A stretch of 64,000 nucleotides of DNA, taken from the NCBI GenBank assembly GCA_017626145.1, contig JAGAJK010000024.1, forward strand, positions 33,501 through 97,500. Direction: 5' to 3'. Source of the stretch: Clostridia bacterium. GTDB taxonomy: Bacteria > Bacillota > Clostridia > RGIG6154. This document shows positions 15,747-24,782 of the stretch, piece after piece (position 1 is the first letter of the stretch; the number at the start of each line of letters is the position of its first letter). The notes under the pieces were generated by a model. It saw only the letters and a list, made by a program, of their open reading frames with translations, searched no databases and was not told where the DNA came from. Made by a program: the position numbers and the translations under genes.

Positions 15747-18700
15747 CTATAACTCATATTTTTCACTGACGTAAGGAACCATCGAGTCCAGACTTTTCCA
15801 TATGAATACCTTTACATATGCCGCTTCCTTATTATCGACAGTTTCAAAAGCAAAGGAGCTTTCATAAAAATCGGCATCGTAATCATTAAATGCTACATCT
15901 ACAAGTGTTCCGTCGCTTTTATATGAAGCAACAATTACCGTAACCGGCTCTGTTTTACCAGTTTGTGACTTAAAGAAAACACTAACCTCGTTACCTGTTA
16001 CGTACATATCCTCAATAATAACCTTTGCACTGCTGTTTTGAGTAATATCTATTACAGCCGCTCCGTTCTGTAATTTAACCCTGAAGTTTCTCATACTTCC
16101 GTTTTCAAAAAGGGCAGTTTCATTTTCAGTTGAGAAAACTACCGAATTATTAAAGTAATTTTCCGAAATTTTCCCCTTTTCATAAGTAACGGTTGCACTT
16201 GGTTCGTGAAGAACAAGAGGAATGTTTACCCATAAATCGTCTGACACATCGCCACTTGCCTTTGCAGTAACACGAACACCCTTATCCGTTAATTGGTATC
16301 TGAAGACAACAGTTATGTTTCTGTCAGGCAGCGTACCGCTTATCTCAAAAATCTTGTCTTTTTCAATCCACTTAAGGGTTGCCATTTCCTTACCCGATGC
16401 AAAGAATTTACCGCTTGAATCGGTGCCGTAAATACAACTACTCTGAATCTGACTTTCCTGTGTTACTCCCGATGAATAATTAACAGGCTTTCTTGATGCA
16501 ACAACAGTTCCCGTTCCCTTGCTCCATACATTTGTCATACCGCCACCCATAAAGCTCATGGCAGGAAGCTCCGTTTCATCCTCAAAGGTATAAAAAACAT
16601 TAAAATAAATTCCTTTATGCTTAACTGCAATTATTCCGTTTTTATCCCATATACCACTTTCCTGCTCGCAGGGTAGTGGCGTGCTTTGTGCCGTATACTG
16701 ATTTTTGAAGGCGTTGTATAGAGCTATGCTTCCGTGAGAATTATAGTTTTTGGTATGGTTCTGGTACAAAGGATAGTATTTATTAATTACCCTCATTGCC
16801 CATTCATCATTTGTTACAAGGCATGAGAATGTTCCTGCAGCGCCAAGTCCCGATGCAGGCATATTGCTTGTTTCAAGACGTCTTTTCGCAAGTGGGAATA
16901 AATCCGTTACAATCTCGTAATTGGTATGGGTTGTAATTGCGTTACCCGTTTCAGTTCTTGATGTAAAGCAATTTGTTGACGGATATTTTTCCGTTGTAGG
17001 TTGCGGCATCCAGAAGAGACTGTTAAATTCTACATTTTTGCCTACTATTTCGTCAAGCTGTTTTACCGTTACCTTGTCCGCTCCCTGCCAGTCTCTGTAG
17101 TTGCGGTAGGTTACATATAAAAGAAGCTGACAAAGGTTGTGATACTGACCGTCACAACCGTAGCCTTCAACAAAATAACCGCTTGTTGCCTGACCAAGTC
17201 TTTTCTTGTATATATCGTTTGTATAAAGTGCATTTATGTGATTTTTAAATAAATCGTGGTGTCTTGATTCATTTGTCATTCTTGCAACGGAATCAACTGC
17301 CGCAACGGTAAAGAACCATTGGTTTGTTGTGTTCATTCCACGAAATGTTCCCTGTTTGTCTGCCAAGGCTTCAAGACCGTTATCAATAACTCTTTTTGTT
17401 TCTTCATCAAGTAAATGGCGTATCCCTTCATACCCTTCCGAAACCCAGTGAAAATAGAAATTACCGTGAGTTGTGGGGTAATTTAAAGCATTGTCGCCCT
17501 CTCTTATGTAACTGTCTTCGCTCATCTGAGCAATAGCTCCAAGTATCATTAAAGCGGCTCTGTTGGCAAGAGCTTCATTGTTGTAAAAATAATTAAGCTG
17601 TGCGTTTAAGGATACTACGTTACCGAAAACCGAATCGTTTCCGCCGGGTGTAAAGTATCCGCCTTCCCAGGACTGTGCAGGAATTGCACCGTCATCAAAA
17701 ATATTTCCCAAGTAAGGACTTTCAGGGTCTAAAATCTGACGCTGCATCTGATGCCCCAGCGGTGTTATAAGTCCGTATGGGCTAAATAGCTGCGCTTCTG
17801 CCATAGGATAGTTTATAACAGAAGGAAGCGAAGGTCTTGTAAGGGAAACATCAAGATTTTTTGTTTCTAAAATACGAAGTGCTTCCAGTCTTGCACTTTG
17901 CTGAATTGTACCCTGACAAAGCACCCCCTCGGTATCAATCCATCCGCCCTTTAAGGCGTAAGCCATTTCCTTTGTGGGAGTAATAAGTGACGGGACTCTG
18001 TCAATGGAAAATCCGCCGTAAAAACCGTCGGCAATATTAACCTTGTATGTAGTTTCGCCGCCGATTTCCTCTAATTCAATCACATTTTTTCCGAAAGTAT
18101 AATTCTTACCTGTCGGATTATACACATTACCCGATTCATCAGTAAGAGTAAACATATCGGTTGCAACACTTGACCCTGCAATAAGTCTGTCCGACTTTTC
18201 GGGAACGTAAATGTAACCTTCCTTAAGGGTATTTTCGGTGATTCCTAAAACACTTTCTCCCCTTACCCCCCAGACGGCAGCATTTTCAACACCTATTCCT
18301 ATTATGTCGTCATTTCGTGATGCGGCAATCTGAAACTGCCATATTCCGCTTTTGGCAGAATCAATTTTTACTGCAAAGCCGCTTTTGCCGTTTTTACATT
18401 TGGTTATATCCGAAACAAAATAAGTATTACCATCCGGGTCAATAACCTTTACAAAGGTTGCAGGTTCAAAGGGAAGGTCGTCCTCTTCTTTTTTATCTAT
18501 GGTATCACGTTCAAAGTAAACCCATCCCGGTGTATCGCCGTCGAAGGATGCTATTATGCTGAAACCACCCATACCTGCCTGAGAAATATTTTTGCTTTGC
18601 TGAAAAACGTCAAATACCTCTGCAGGTGATTTGGTTTTAAAGCTGTAGGTATGAAGCGTTTGTCGTCCGTTTTGTTCGGTAACAAGTATTTCCACATTTA

Positions 18701-19880
18701 CTTCTGCATCAAAAGGAATTATTTTTTCGGAAGTATATTCTATTTCAATTCCGTTTGATGTATCAACCGTAAAATCGGTAAAATCGATGCCGTCAGCCTT
18801 TATTGCCACATCTGCACCGATGATTTTTCTGTCAAATTCAAAATAAAGGTTTTCAAGAGGATTGTAACCATCACATGCATTGGTTTTAGTAACAGTTGCA
18901 GACTGAAGCGGTAATGAAAAGTTAAAGCTTTTTTCAGAATCAAGAGTTGTTCCTGCAACACTTGTTGCCTCTGTTATTTTAAGTGTGTAACTTTCTCCGT
19001 AATTTAAGCTGTTGTAAGCAATTTCGGCAAATCTGCCGTTTACATTTGCTACACAGTCACTGATTTTAGTTTTGTTTTGCCAGATACTCGCCTTTACACT
19101 TTTTAAAGGTGCGTTAAATTCAACCAAGGTTGTCCCGCTGTTAAAATAAAAATCGTCAAGATAATCCGTAAGTGTCGTAACATAAGAGGGAATTGCAAAG
19201 ATTTCAATATTATCAATGTTAACTGCTTCGCCTTTGGTTACGTTAAAGCCTAAAGTGTCAACCTTGTTGCCCGTAGAGTTGCCATAGAAGGGCAGATTGC
19301 TTTTAGTGGTATTATTGGATGTATATGAAAGCACTCTGTTTTCAAAATCAAAAACGTAAATAATTTTGTCCTTATAATCTTTTGGTACCTTTATTGTGCC
19401 TGCACCGTTGTTGTTTGGTCTCGGATTGCTGAAATCTGTATTATTCCCCCTTAAAAAGAACATTGAAAGATATGTTCCGTCACTTCCTGAAACGGAATGG
19501 AAGCTGTAATTATCTACCGCCCCTTTTGCCGTTACCTGCTGGTCAAACATAACAACAAGCTTTGTATTTGGATATTTTTCCAGACTGTATTCGTTAAACT
19601 TAAATGTAAAACTACGATTTGCATAATAAGGCATTTCTGCCTCTGTATATCCCGTTATACTGAATGCGTGAGAATTATTTACATAATCAATACAATAATT
19701 TTTTACCGCAAAATTAGTAGTTGCGGTTGAGATTCTCCCGTTCTCTTTAAAATAGTCACCAACTCCGCCTGCAGTATACTCAAAATCCCACTCTCCAAGT
19801 ACAATTCTGTCCTCCGCAAAAGCAAACATTGGCAAAGAAATTATAAAAATAACCGCCAAAATAAAAACTATCTTTTTCAT
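15747..19880 (-). CDS. Large secreted protein, possible polysaccharide lyase or hydrolase
   Basis: 1,377 residues with a signal peptide (1-22, ending MFAFA). The N-terminal half (to about 650) looks like concatenated beta-sandwich/Ig-like domains. A central helical region (about 690-1060) has the look of an (alpha/alpha) toroid, with motifs GYGCDGQYHNLCQLL, NTTNQWFFTVAAVDS and NYNSHGSIALYNAF. A beta-sandwich region follows (about 1070-1290). This order recalls heparinase/hyaluronate-lyase-type enzymes, but I cannot assign a family or active site. The C-terminal ~90 residues (VTVIVASYKSDGTLVD…FIWKSLDSMVPY) match the end of the 54503-60517 protein. The start is ATG at 19880, 6 nt after GGGGG. 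Confidence 0.7.
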   Translation of the reverse strand: MKKIVFILAVIFIISLPMFAFAEDRIVLGEWDFEYTAGGVGDYFKENGRISTATTNFAVKNYCIDYVNNSHAFSITGYTEAEMPYYANRSFTFKFNEYSLEKYPNTKLVVMFDQQVTAKGAVDNYSFHSVSGSDGTYLSMFFLRGNNTDFSNPRPNNNGAGTIKVPKDYKDKIIYVFDFENRVLSYTSNNTTKSNLPFYGNSTGNKVDTLGFNVTKGEAVNIDNIEIFAIPSYVTTLTDYLDDFYFNSGTTLVEFNAPLKSVKASIWQNKTKISDCVANVNGRFAEIAYNSLNYGESYTLKITEATSVAGTTLDSEKSFNFSLPLQSATVTKTNACDGYNPLENLYFEFDRKIIGADVAIKADGIDFTDFTVDTSNGIEIEYTSEKIIPFDAEVNVEILVTEQNGRQTLHTYSFKTKSPAEVFDVFQQSKNISQAGMGGFSIIASFDGDTPGWVYFERDTIDKKEEDDLPFEPATFVKVIDPDGNTYFVSDITKCKNGKSGFAVKIDSAKSGIWQFQIAASRNDDIIGIGVENAAVWGVRGESVLGITENTLKEGYIYVPEKSDRLIAGSSVATDMFTLTDESGNVYNPTGKNYTFGKNVIELEEIGGETTYKVNIADGFYGGFSIDRVPSLITPTKEMAYALKGGWIDTEGVLCQGTIQQSARLEALRILETKNLDVSLTRPSLPSVINYPMAEAQLFSPYGLITPLGHQMQRQILDPESPYLGNIFDDGAIPAQSWEGGYFTPGGNDSVFGNVVSLNAQLNYFYNNEALANRAALMILGAIAQMSEDSYIREGDNALNYPTTHGNFYFHWVSEGYEGIRHLLDEETKRVIDNGLEALADKQGTFRGMNTTNQWFFTVAAVDSVARMTNESRHHDLFKNHINALYTNDIYKKRLGQATSGYFVEGYGCDGQYHNLCQLLLYVTYRNYRDWQGADKVTVKQLDEIVGKNVEFNSLFWMPQPTTEKYPSTNCFTSRTETGNAITTHTNYEIVTDLFPLAKRRLETSNMPASGLGAAGTFSCLVTNDEWAMRVINKYYPLYQNHTKNYNSHGSIALYNAFKNQYTAQSTPLPCEQESGIWDKNGIIAVKHKGIYFNVFYTFEDETELPAMSFMGGGMTNVWSKGTGTVVASRKPVNYSSGVTQESQIQSSCIYGTDSSGKFFASGKEMATLKWIEKDKIFEISGTLPDRNITVVFRYQLTDKGVRVTAKASGDVSDDLWVNIPLVLHEPSATVTYEKGKISENYFNNSVVFSTENETALFENGSMRNFRVKLQNGAAVIDITQNSSAKVIIEDMYVTGNEVSVFFKSQTGKTEPVTVIVASYKSDGTLVDVAFNDYDADFYESSFAFETVDNKEAAYVKVFIWKSLDSMVPYVSEKYEL

Positions 19881-19910
19881 ATCCAACCCCCATTTTTTCT
19901 TATTGACTAT

Positions 19911-19939
19911 ATTTTAATACAATATTCAAAAAATTGCAA
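19911..19939 (-). promoter_or_regulatory. Promoter of the large secreted protein gene
   Basis: On the minus strand TTGCAA (19939-19934), 17-nt spacer, TAAAAT (19916-19911). It starts directly after the T-run of the small-RNA unit. Confidence 0.6.
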
Positions 19940-19940
19940 C

Positions 19941-20086
19941 AAAAAAAGAGCCACGGTGGGGCCGTGACTCCAACAAGTGCCGAAAAGGTTTTAAAAAAAG
20001 GATTTTAAGAGTTTATTTTTTATTTTAAATTAGCCGGCACTCATATCGGTTTGGGTATAAGGGGAAGAAACCAAAACCGATAACCA
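19941..20086 (-). ncRNA. Unidentified ~146-nt structured RNA
   Basis: A minus-strand unit with its own promoter (20092-20120) and a strong terminator (stem GAGTCACGG/CCGTGGCTC at 19970-19948, then T7 at 19947-19941). No ORF fits. The 5' part forms a hairpin of AUCGGUUU with AAACCGAU around a UUCCCCUUAUA loop (20078-20045). A long-range stem GUGCCG/CGGCAC (20040-20035 with 19982-19977) encloses an A/U-rich stretch. The 5' hairpin is GC-richer than its surroundings. It does not match 6S, SRP, RNase P, tmRNA or riboswitch cores that I know. It could be a trans-acting sRNA or the prematurely terminated leader of the 1,377-residue gene. Confidence 0.6.
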
Positions 20087-20091
20087 AGTAT

Positions 20092-20120
20092 ATTCTAAGT
20101 TATTTTTGTCGAAATTTCAA
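20092..20120 (-). promoter_or_regulatory. Promoter of the small-RNA unit
   Basis: On the minus strand TTGAAA (20120-20115), 17-nt spacer, TAGAAT (20097-20092), giving a start near 20086. Confidence 0.6.
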
Positions 20121-20183
20121 TAAACAAATGTCTTATCTTTTTGCACTATTGTACGAACTTTTTAAAAAACGGACATTGTTTTA

Positions 20184-20212
20184 TTGACAAAATAAAATTT
20201 TTAATATAATAT
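20184..20212 (+). promoter_or_regulatory. Promoter of the AraC-family gene
   Basis: TTGACA (20184-20189), 17-nt spacer, TAATAT (20207-20212); an overlapping TATAAT at 20205-20210 would give only 15 nt. Confidence 0.6.
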
Positions 20213-20242
20213 GAAATCAGCAAATATTAAGGGGTGATTGTT

Positions 20243-21088
20243 GTGTTTTATGAATTTCATGACCTTGCTCACGCAAAGATTCCCGTGATTCTTCATTTTG
20301 ATGAAGTGCAAAACTGTGAAAGAAATTATACTTTTTTCAAGTACGGGAAAATAACTCATAAAAAAACCACCAAAGAAACTTATGTTAACTGGCACGAAAA
20401 CATAGAATTTTTCTATGTTACAAAGGGCAGTGGGACATTGTTTTTAAACGGTTTTGAGCACGCAATTACCGAAAACAATATATACTCCGTAAACTCCAAT
20501 GAGCTTCATAATATCTCTTCAAAAACAGGAATTTCCTATTACTGTCTTATTCTCGACAACTCCTTTTGCACATTTTTAGGAGCTAACATGGAGAAATACA
20601 CCTTTCCTACATGTATAAACGATGAAACCTCTATAAAGCTTTTTAAAAACATTACTGATGCATTTCTGGTAAGAGGAACCTTTCGTGAAATTTCCATCAA
20701 ATCGGCAGCCTCTGCTTTTATATGCCATATTACAAAGAATTTTTCAAAACCCACAATGGTAACAAAGGAATATATTGCAACCCAGAGTGTCCGTGATGCG
20801 ATTAAATACATTAAAGAAAATGCCACAACAGATTTAAGTGTGGAAAATATCTGCCATATAAGCGGATATTCAAAAAGCCATTTTTCATACCTTTTCAAAC
20901 AGGCAACGGGAATGACTATAGTGGACTGTATAAAATTAACACGCTGTCAGATTGCCCGTGAACTGCTCCGCAATTCCAACCTGAAAATCCACGAGGTTGC
21001 GGAGAAAAGCGGATTCTCGGGAGTTTCGTACTTTACGAGAACCTATAAAAAGCTTACAGGGCATCTGCCATCGGAAGAGAACAGTTAA
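20243..21088 (+). CDS. AraC-family transcriptional regulator
   Basis: 281-residue regulator. The N-terminal ~150 residues form a cupin-like sugar-sensing domain (NWHENIEFFYVTKGSGTLFLNG). The C-terminal ~100 residues hold two AraC helix-turn-helix motifs, DLSVENICHISGYSKSHFS and KIHEVAEKSGFSGVSYFTR, ending in the usual 'YFTRTYKKLTGHLPSE'. Such proteins usually activate carbohydrate-use genes; the nearby 1,377-residue secreted protein (divergent) and the rhamnosidase operon are possible targets. The start is taken as GTG at 20243, 8 nt after AAGGGG; the in-frame GTG at 20234 overlaps that site. Confidence 0.88.
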   Translation: MFYEFHDLAHAKIPVILHFDEVQNCERNYTFFKYGKITHKKTTKETYVNWHENIEFFYVTKGSGTLFLNGFEHAITENNIYSVNSNELHNISSKTGISYYCLILDNSFCTFLGANMEKYTFPTCINDETSIKLFKNITDAFLVRGTFREISIKSAASAFICHITKNFSKPTMVTKEYIATQSVRDAIKYIKENATTDLSVENICHISGYSKSHFSYLFKQATGMTIVDCIKLTRCQIARELLRNSNLKIHEVAEKSGFSGVSYFTRTYKKLTGHLPSEENS

Positions 21089-21098
21089 ATAATATAAA

Positions 21099-21149
21099 AA
21101 ACGTACCTCAATTAAGTGAAAATTCACTTGTCGAGGTGCGTTTATTTTA
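21099..21149 (+). terminator. Intrinsic terminator of the AraC-family gene
   Basis: Stem AAACGTACCTC (21099-21109) with GAGGTGCGTTT (21133-21143), an inner AAGTG/CACTT stem, then TATTTT. Confidence 0.75.
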
Positions 21150-21223
21150 ACTATTGTCTTTTTTTTAATTGTATTTTTAAGTTTCCGGGGTATTATAAAC
21201 TTATATTTGCAGACAGAAATGCC

Positions 21224-21430
21224 ATGGAAAATTTTCAAAAAAATGCAAAGCTAATGAGTATTATTGATTTTATTAATTTAACACGCTGCAAGCTGGCTAA
21301 GGATATGCCGAGAAGCAGTAACCTGAAAATAAACGAAATCGCCTTAAAATCAGGGTTTTCAAGCATTTCGTATTTTACAAGAACATACAAAAAGGTTATG
21401 GGCTATACTCCTTCAAAGGAAAAACAGTAA
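21224..21430 (+). pseudogene. Truncated AraC-family fragment (second HTH only)
   Basis: About 69 codons (start arbitrary at the ATG at 21224) whose C-terminal 60 residues, INLTRCKLAKDMPRSSNLK through GFSSISYFTRTYKK, align with the end of the complete AraC protein 340 nt upstream. The cupin domain and first HTH are absent and there is no ribosome site. It looks like a decayed partial duplication, or the tail of a lost paralogue, sitting between the AraC terminator and the pgsA promoter. Residual function as a tiny DNA-binding peptide is possible but unsupported. Confidence 0.7.
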
Positions 21431-21457
21431 TCAATAAAAATTATTTCACATTTTTGT

Positions 21458-21486
21458 TGAAAATAGTTTAATTTTGGTGTATAATA
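21458..21486 (+). promoter_or_regulatory. Promoter of the pgsA-hydG-hydF operon
   Basis: TTGAAA (21458-21463), 17-nt spacer, TATAAT (21481-21486). Confidence 0.75.
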
Positions 21487-21524
21487 TAATGATAGATAAA
21501 TTTAATCACAAAAGAGGATATAGT

Positions 21525-22139
21525 ATGCCAAAATTAAAAATTGCCAGAAGTGAGTGGTACGCAATACCTAATATATTAGGGTATATCAGAATTCTGCTTA
21601 TACCCTTATTTGTGTGGAAATATCTTAGCGCACAGACAAATCTTGATTACTATATTGCCGCAGGAATCATCGTTCTTTCAAGCCTTACCGATATGCTTGA
21701 CGGCAAAATAGCAAGAAAATTCAATCAGATTACCGATCTGGGCAAAATACTTGACCCCATTGCAGACAAGCTGACGCTTTGCGCCATACTGATTTGCTTT
21801 TCTCTTAAATTTGACGCAATTTTTCAGATGCTTCTGCTCTTATTCCTGGTTAAGGAAATCACAATGGGTCTGCTTACCATTCTGCTCTTTAAAAAGCACG
21901 GTAAAAAATTAAACGGTGCAAAATGGTTTGGCAAATTTGCAACTGCAGTAACGGATGTTCTTATTGTTATTCTGCTTCTGTTTCCACAGTCAATGCAACA
22001 CGATATTTACAGCCGTTATATGATTTACACTATGATTTTTATAATCGGTTGCGTAATGCTTTTTGCATTTATTATGTACACAAAGGTGTTACTTGGTATG
22101 CTTTTTGATGCAATCAGAAACAACAAAAAAAATCGCTGA
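21525..22139 (+). CDS. pgsA: CDP-alcohol phosphatidyltransferase, probable PgsA
   Basis: 204-residue membrane enzyme, probably making phosphatidylglycerophosphate from CDP-diacylglycerol and glycerol-3-phosphate. The family motif is intact in DMLDGKIARKFNQ…GKILDPIADK (DG-x2-AR-x8-G-x3-D-x3-D, about residues 60-90). Four to six hydrophobic helices follow. The start is ATG at 21525 with AGAGGA 6 nt upstream; the in-frame ATGs before it lie on the -10 region. It is the first gene of a plus-strand operon running into hydG. PgsA is the likeliest identity, but other CDP-alcohol transferases (cardiolipin synthase type) share the motif. Confidence 0.82.
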   Translation: MPKLKIARSEWYAIPNILGYIRILLIPLFVWKYLSAQTNLDYYIAAGIIVLSSLTDMLDGKIARKFNQITDLGKILDPIADKLTLCAILICFSLKFDAIFQMLLLLFLVKEITMGLLTILLFKKHGKKLNGAKWFGKFATAVTDVLIVILLLFPQSMQHDIYSRYMIYTMIFIIGCVMLFAFIMYTKVLLGMLFDAIRNNKKNR

Positions 22140-22154
22140 AGGAAGGAATAAGTC

Positions 22155-23570
22155 GTGTATAACCCAAAATCACTCAAAGCAGAAGAATTCATCAACCATG
22201 ACGAAATTCTCCAAACCCTTGAGTATGCTGAAAAGAACAAGGATAATCTTGAGCTTGTGCACAGCATTATAGAAAAAGCAAAGGAAAGAAAGGGTCTTAC
22301 TCACAGAGAAGCATCTGTGCTTTTAGCCTGTGAGGATAAGTCCTGCACAGAAGAAATTTACAACCTCGCTGAACAGATAAAGAAGGATTTTTACGGTAAC
22401 AGAATTGTTATGTTCGCCCCCCTTTATCTTTCAAACTACTGTGTTAACGGCTGTGTTTACTGCCCTTACCACTTAAAAAACAAAACAATCCCAAGAAAGA
22501 AATTAACTCAGGAAGAGGTAAAGGCTGAAGTTATCGCACTTCAGGATATGGGGCATAAAAGACTTGCCATTGAAGCAGGTGAAGACCCGGTTAACAATCC
22601 TATCGAATACATTTTAGAATGTATCAACACTATTTACTCAATCAAGCACAAAAACGGTGAGATCCGCAGAGTAAACGTAAACATTGCGGCAACAACCGTT
22701 GAAAATTACAGAAAATTAAAGGAAGCAGGAATAGGAACATATATCCTTTTCCAGGAAACCTATCACAAGGAAAGCTACGAAGCACTTCATCCTACAGGTC
22801 CCAAGCACGATTATGCGTACCATACCGAAGCTATGGACAGAGCTATGGAGGGCGGTATTGACGACGTAGGTCTTGGTGTTTTGTTCGGTCTTGAGCTTTA
22901 TAAATACGAATTTGCAGGTCTTCTGATGCACGCAGAGCATTTGGAAGCAGTTCACGGCGTAGGTCCTCATACCATAAGTGTTCCACGCTTAAAGCGTGCC
23001 GACGATATTAATCCCGATGACTTTGACAACGGAATAAGTGATGAAATTTTTGCTAAGCTTTGTGCTCTTATCAGAATTTCTGTTCCTTACACAGGTATGA
23101 TTATTTCAACCCGTGAAAGCCAGCAGGTAAGAGAAAAGGTTATCCGTCTCGGCGTTTCACAGATAAGCGGCGCTTCAAGAACCTCGGTAGGCGGCTACGC
23201 ACAGGAAGAAAGACCTACAGACACCGAGCAGTTTGACGTATCGGATCAGAGAACTCTTGACGAGGTTGTTAAATGGCTTATGGAATCGGGTTATATCCCC
23301 TCTTTCTGTACAGCCTGCTACCGTGAAGGCAGAACAGGCGACAGATTTATGACACTTCTTAAAAACGGTCAGATTTTAAACTGCTGTCACCCTAATGCAC
23401 TTATGACCTTAAAGGAATTCTTAATGGATTACGCAAGCGAGGAAACCAAAGAAATCGGTGAAAAGATGCTTGCTGAGGAGCTAAACAGAATTCCAAACGA
23501 AAAGGTAAGAGAAATCTGCAGAGAAAACCTTGAAAAGATAGCAAACGGAATAAGAGATTTCAGATTTTAG
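22155..23570 (+). CDS. hydG: [FeFe]-hydrogenase maturase HydG (tyrosine lyase)
   Basis: 471-residue radical-SAM enzyme that cleaves tyrosine to supply CO and CN- ligands, as an Fe(CO)2CN synthon, for the hydrogenase H-cluster. The radical-SAM cysteines are in CVNGCVYC (C96, C100, C103). The C-terminal auxiliary-cluster cysteines are in CTACYREGRTGDRFM…LNCC. Length and the SQISGASRTSVGGY motif fit HydG rather than ThiH. The start is GTG at 22155 with AGGA 8 nt upstream, 15 nt after pgsA. hydF follows directly. No hydE or hydrogenase structural gene lies in the window, so they must be elsewhere in the genome. Confidence 0.95.
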   Translation: MYNPKSLKAEEFINHDEILQTLEYAEKNKDNLELVHSIIEKAKERKGLTHREASVLLACEDKSCTEEIYNLAEQIKKDFYGNRIVMFAPLYLSNYCVNGCVYCPYHLKNKTIPRKKLTQEEVKAEVIALQDMGHKRLAIEAGEDPVNNPIEYILECINTIYSIKHKNGEIRRVNVNIAATTVENYRKLKEAGIGTYILFQETYHKESYEALHPTGPKHDYAYHTEAMDRAMEGGIDDVGLGVLFGLELYKYEFAGLLMHAEHLEAVHGVGPHTISVPRLKRADDINPDDFDNGISDEIFAKLCALIRISVPYTGMIISTRESQQVREKVIRLGVSQISGASRTSVGGYAQEERPTDTEQFDVSDQRTLDEVVKWLMESGYIPSFCTACYREGRTGDRFMTLLKNGQILNCCHPNALMTLKEFLMDYASEETKEIGEKMLAEELNRIPNEKVREICRENLEKIANGIRDFRF

Positions 23571-23581
23571 GAGTCAGTCTT

Positions 23582-24778
23582 ATGGAACTTAACAAAACTC
23601 CTGCCTCAGGCAGAATCAATATAAGCTTTTTCGGAAAAACAAATGCAGGTAAATCCAGCCTTGTAAATGCATTTACAGGGCAGGATTTTGCTATTGTTTC
23701 GGACGTAAAAGGAACTACAACAGACCCAAATGTGAAAGCTATGGAGCTTTTACCGTTAGGGCCTGTTTTAATTTGCGATACTCCCGGCTATGACGATTTT
23801 TCGGTTTTAGGAGAAAAGAGAATAGCAAAAACAAAGCAGGTTTTAAGGAAAACCGATATTGCAATTTTGGTTACAGAAAGCTTAAGCGATGAGGATAAAG
23901 CATTTATAAAGCTGTTTAAGGAAAACGACATTCCCTTTATTGTTGCTTATTCAAAATCGGATATTTTAAAAGAAAAACAAGCTTTAAAGGAAAACGAAAT
24001 TTATGTAAGCTCAAAAACGGGCGAAAATATTAATACTCTTAAGGAAATGGTTGCAAAATGTGTAAAGACCGACAACCTTGAAATAAATCTTGTGGGTGAT
24101 TTTGCAGAAAAAGAGGATTTGTTTGTTTTAGTTACCCCCATTGACGAAGCCGCCCCAAAAGGAAGACTTATCTTGCCTCAGCAACAGACAATCCGTGATA
24201 TTCTTGACCATAACGCAGTATGCCTGGTTACAAAGGAAACTCAACTTGAACACACCTTAAAAAACTTAGGCGTAAAGCCTAAAGCCGTTATAACCGACAG
24301 TCAGGCTTTCGGCAAGGTAGCCCCCATTGTGCCAAAGGATATTAACCTTACATCATTTTCAATTTTAATGGCAAAATACAAGGGCTTTCTGGAAACTGCA
24401 GTTAAAGGTATAAGTGTAATAGATACATTAAATGACGGCGACAAAATTTTAATTTCAGAGGGATGTACGCATCACCGTCAATGCGGTGATATAGGAAGTG
24501 TTAAAATTCCTGCCCTGCTGAAAAAATACACAGGTAAAAGCTTTGAAATTGTCCTTTCGTCAGGAAGTGAATTCCCCGAGGATTTAACCCCATACAAATT
24601 AATAATTCATTGTGGCGGATGTATGCTGAATAACCGTGAGATGAAATTCCGTATGAACAGTGCGATAAAACAGAATGTACCATTTACAAATTACGGAATT
24701 GCACTTAGCTATATGAACGGAATTTTAAAACGAAGTCTTTCGGTTTTTCCTGATATACAAAAACTTATAGAGGAGTAA
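23582..24778 (+). CDS. hydF: [FeFe]-hydrogenase maturation GTPase HydF
   Basis: 398-residue scaffold protein on which the H-cluster diiron subsite is assembled and passed to apo-hydrogenase. The N-terminal G domain has the P-loop GKTNAGKSS (18-26), the switch threonines GTTTD, DTPGYDD and AYSKSD. The C-terminal [4Fe-4S] domain has CTHHRQCG and HCGGC, the C-x-H…H-C-x2-C pattern typical of HydF. The start is ATG at 23582 with AGGAG 8 nt upstream, 11 nt after hydG. The glycosidase-like gene follows by 4 nt, so maturases and glycosidases share one transcript. Confidence 0.95.
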   Translation: MELNKTPASGRINISFFGKTNAGKSSLVNAFTGQDFAIVSDVKGTTTDPNVKAMELLPLGPVLICDTPGYDDFSVLGEKRIAKTKQVLRKTDIAILVTESLSDEDKAFIKLFKENDIPFIVAYSKSDILKEKQALKENEIYVSSKTGENINTLKEMVAKCVKTDNLEINLVGDFAEKEDLFVLVTPIDEAAPKGRLILPQQQTIRDILDHNAVCLVTKETQLEHTLKNLGVKPKAVITDSQAFGKVAPIVPKDINLTSFSILMAKYKGFLETAVKGISVIDTLNDGDKILISEGCTHHRQCGDIGSVKIPALLKKYTGKSFEIVLSSGSEFPEDLTPYKLIIHCGGCMLNNREMKFRMNSAIKQNVPFTNYGIALSYMNGILKRSLSVFPDIQKLIEE

Positions 24779-24782
24779 ACAT

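Noticed and set aside
19941..20086. 6S RNA, SRP RNA or RNase P for the small-RNA unit
   Set aside because: It lacks the long open-complex-like bulge of 6S, the GNAR/GGAA SRP tetraloop helix and the RNase P CR motifs; left as unidentified.
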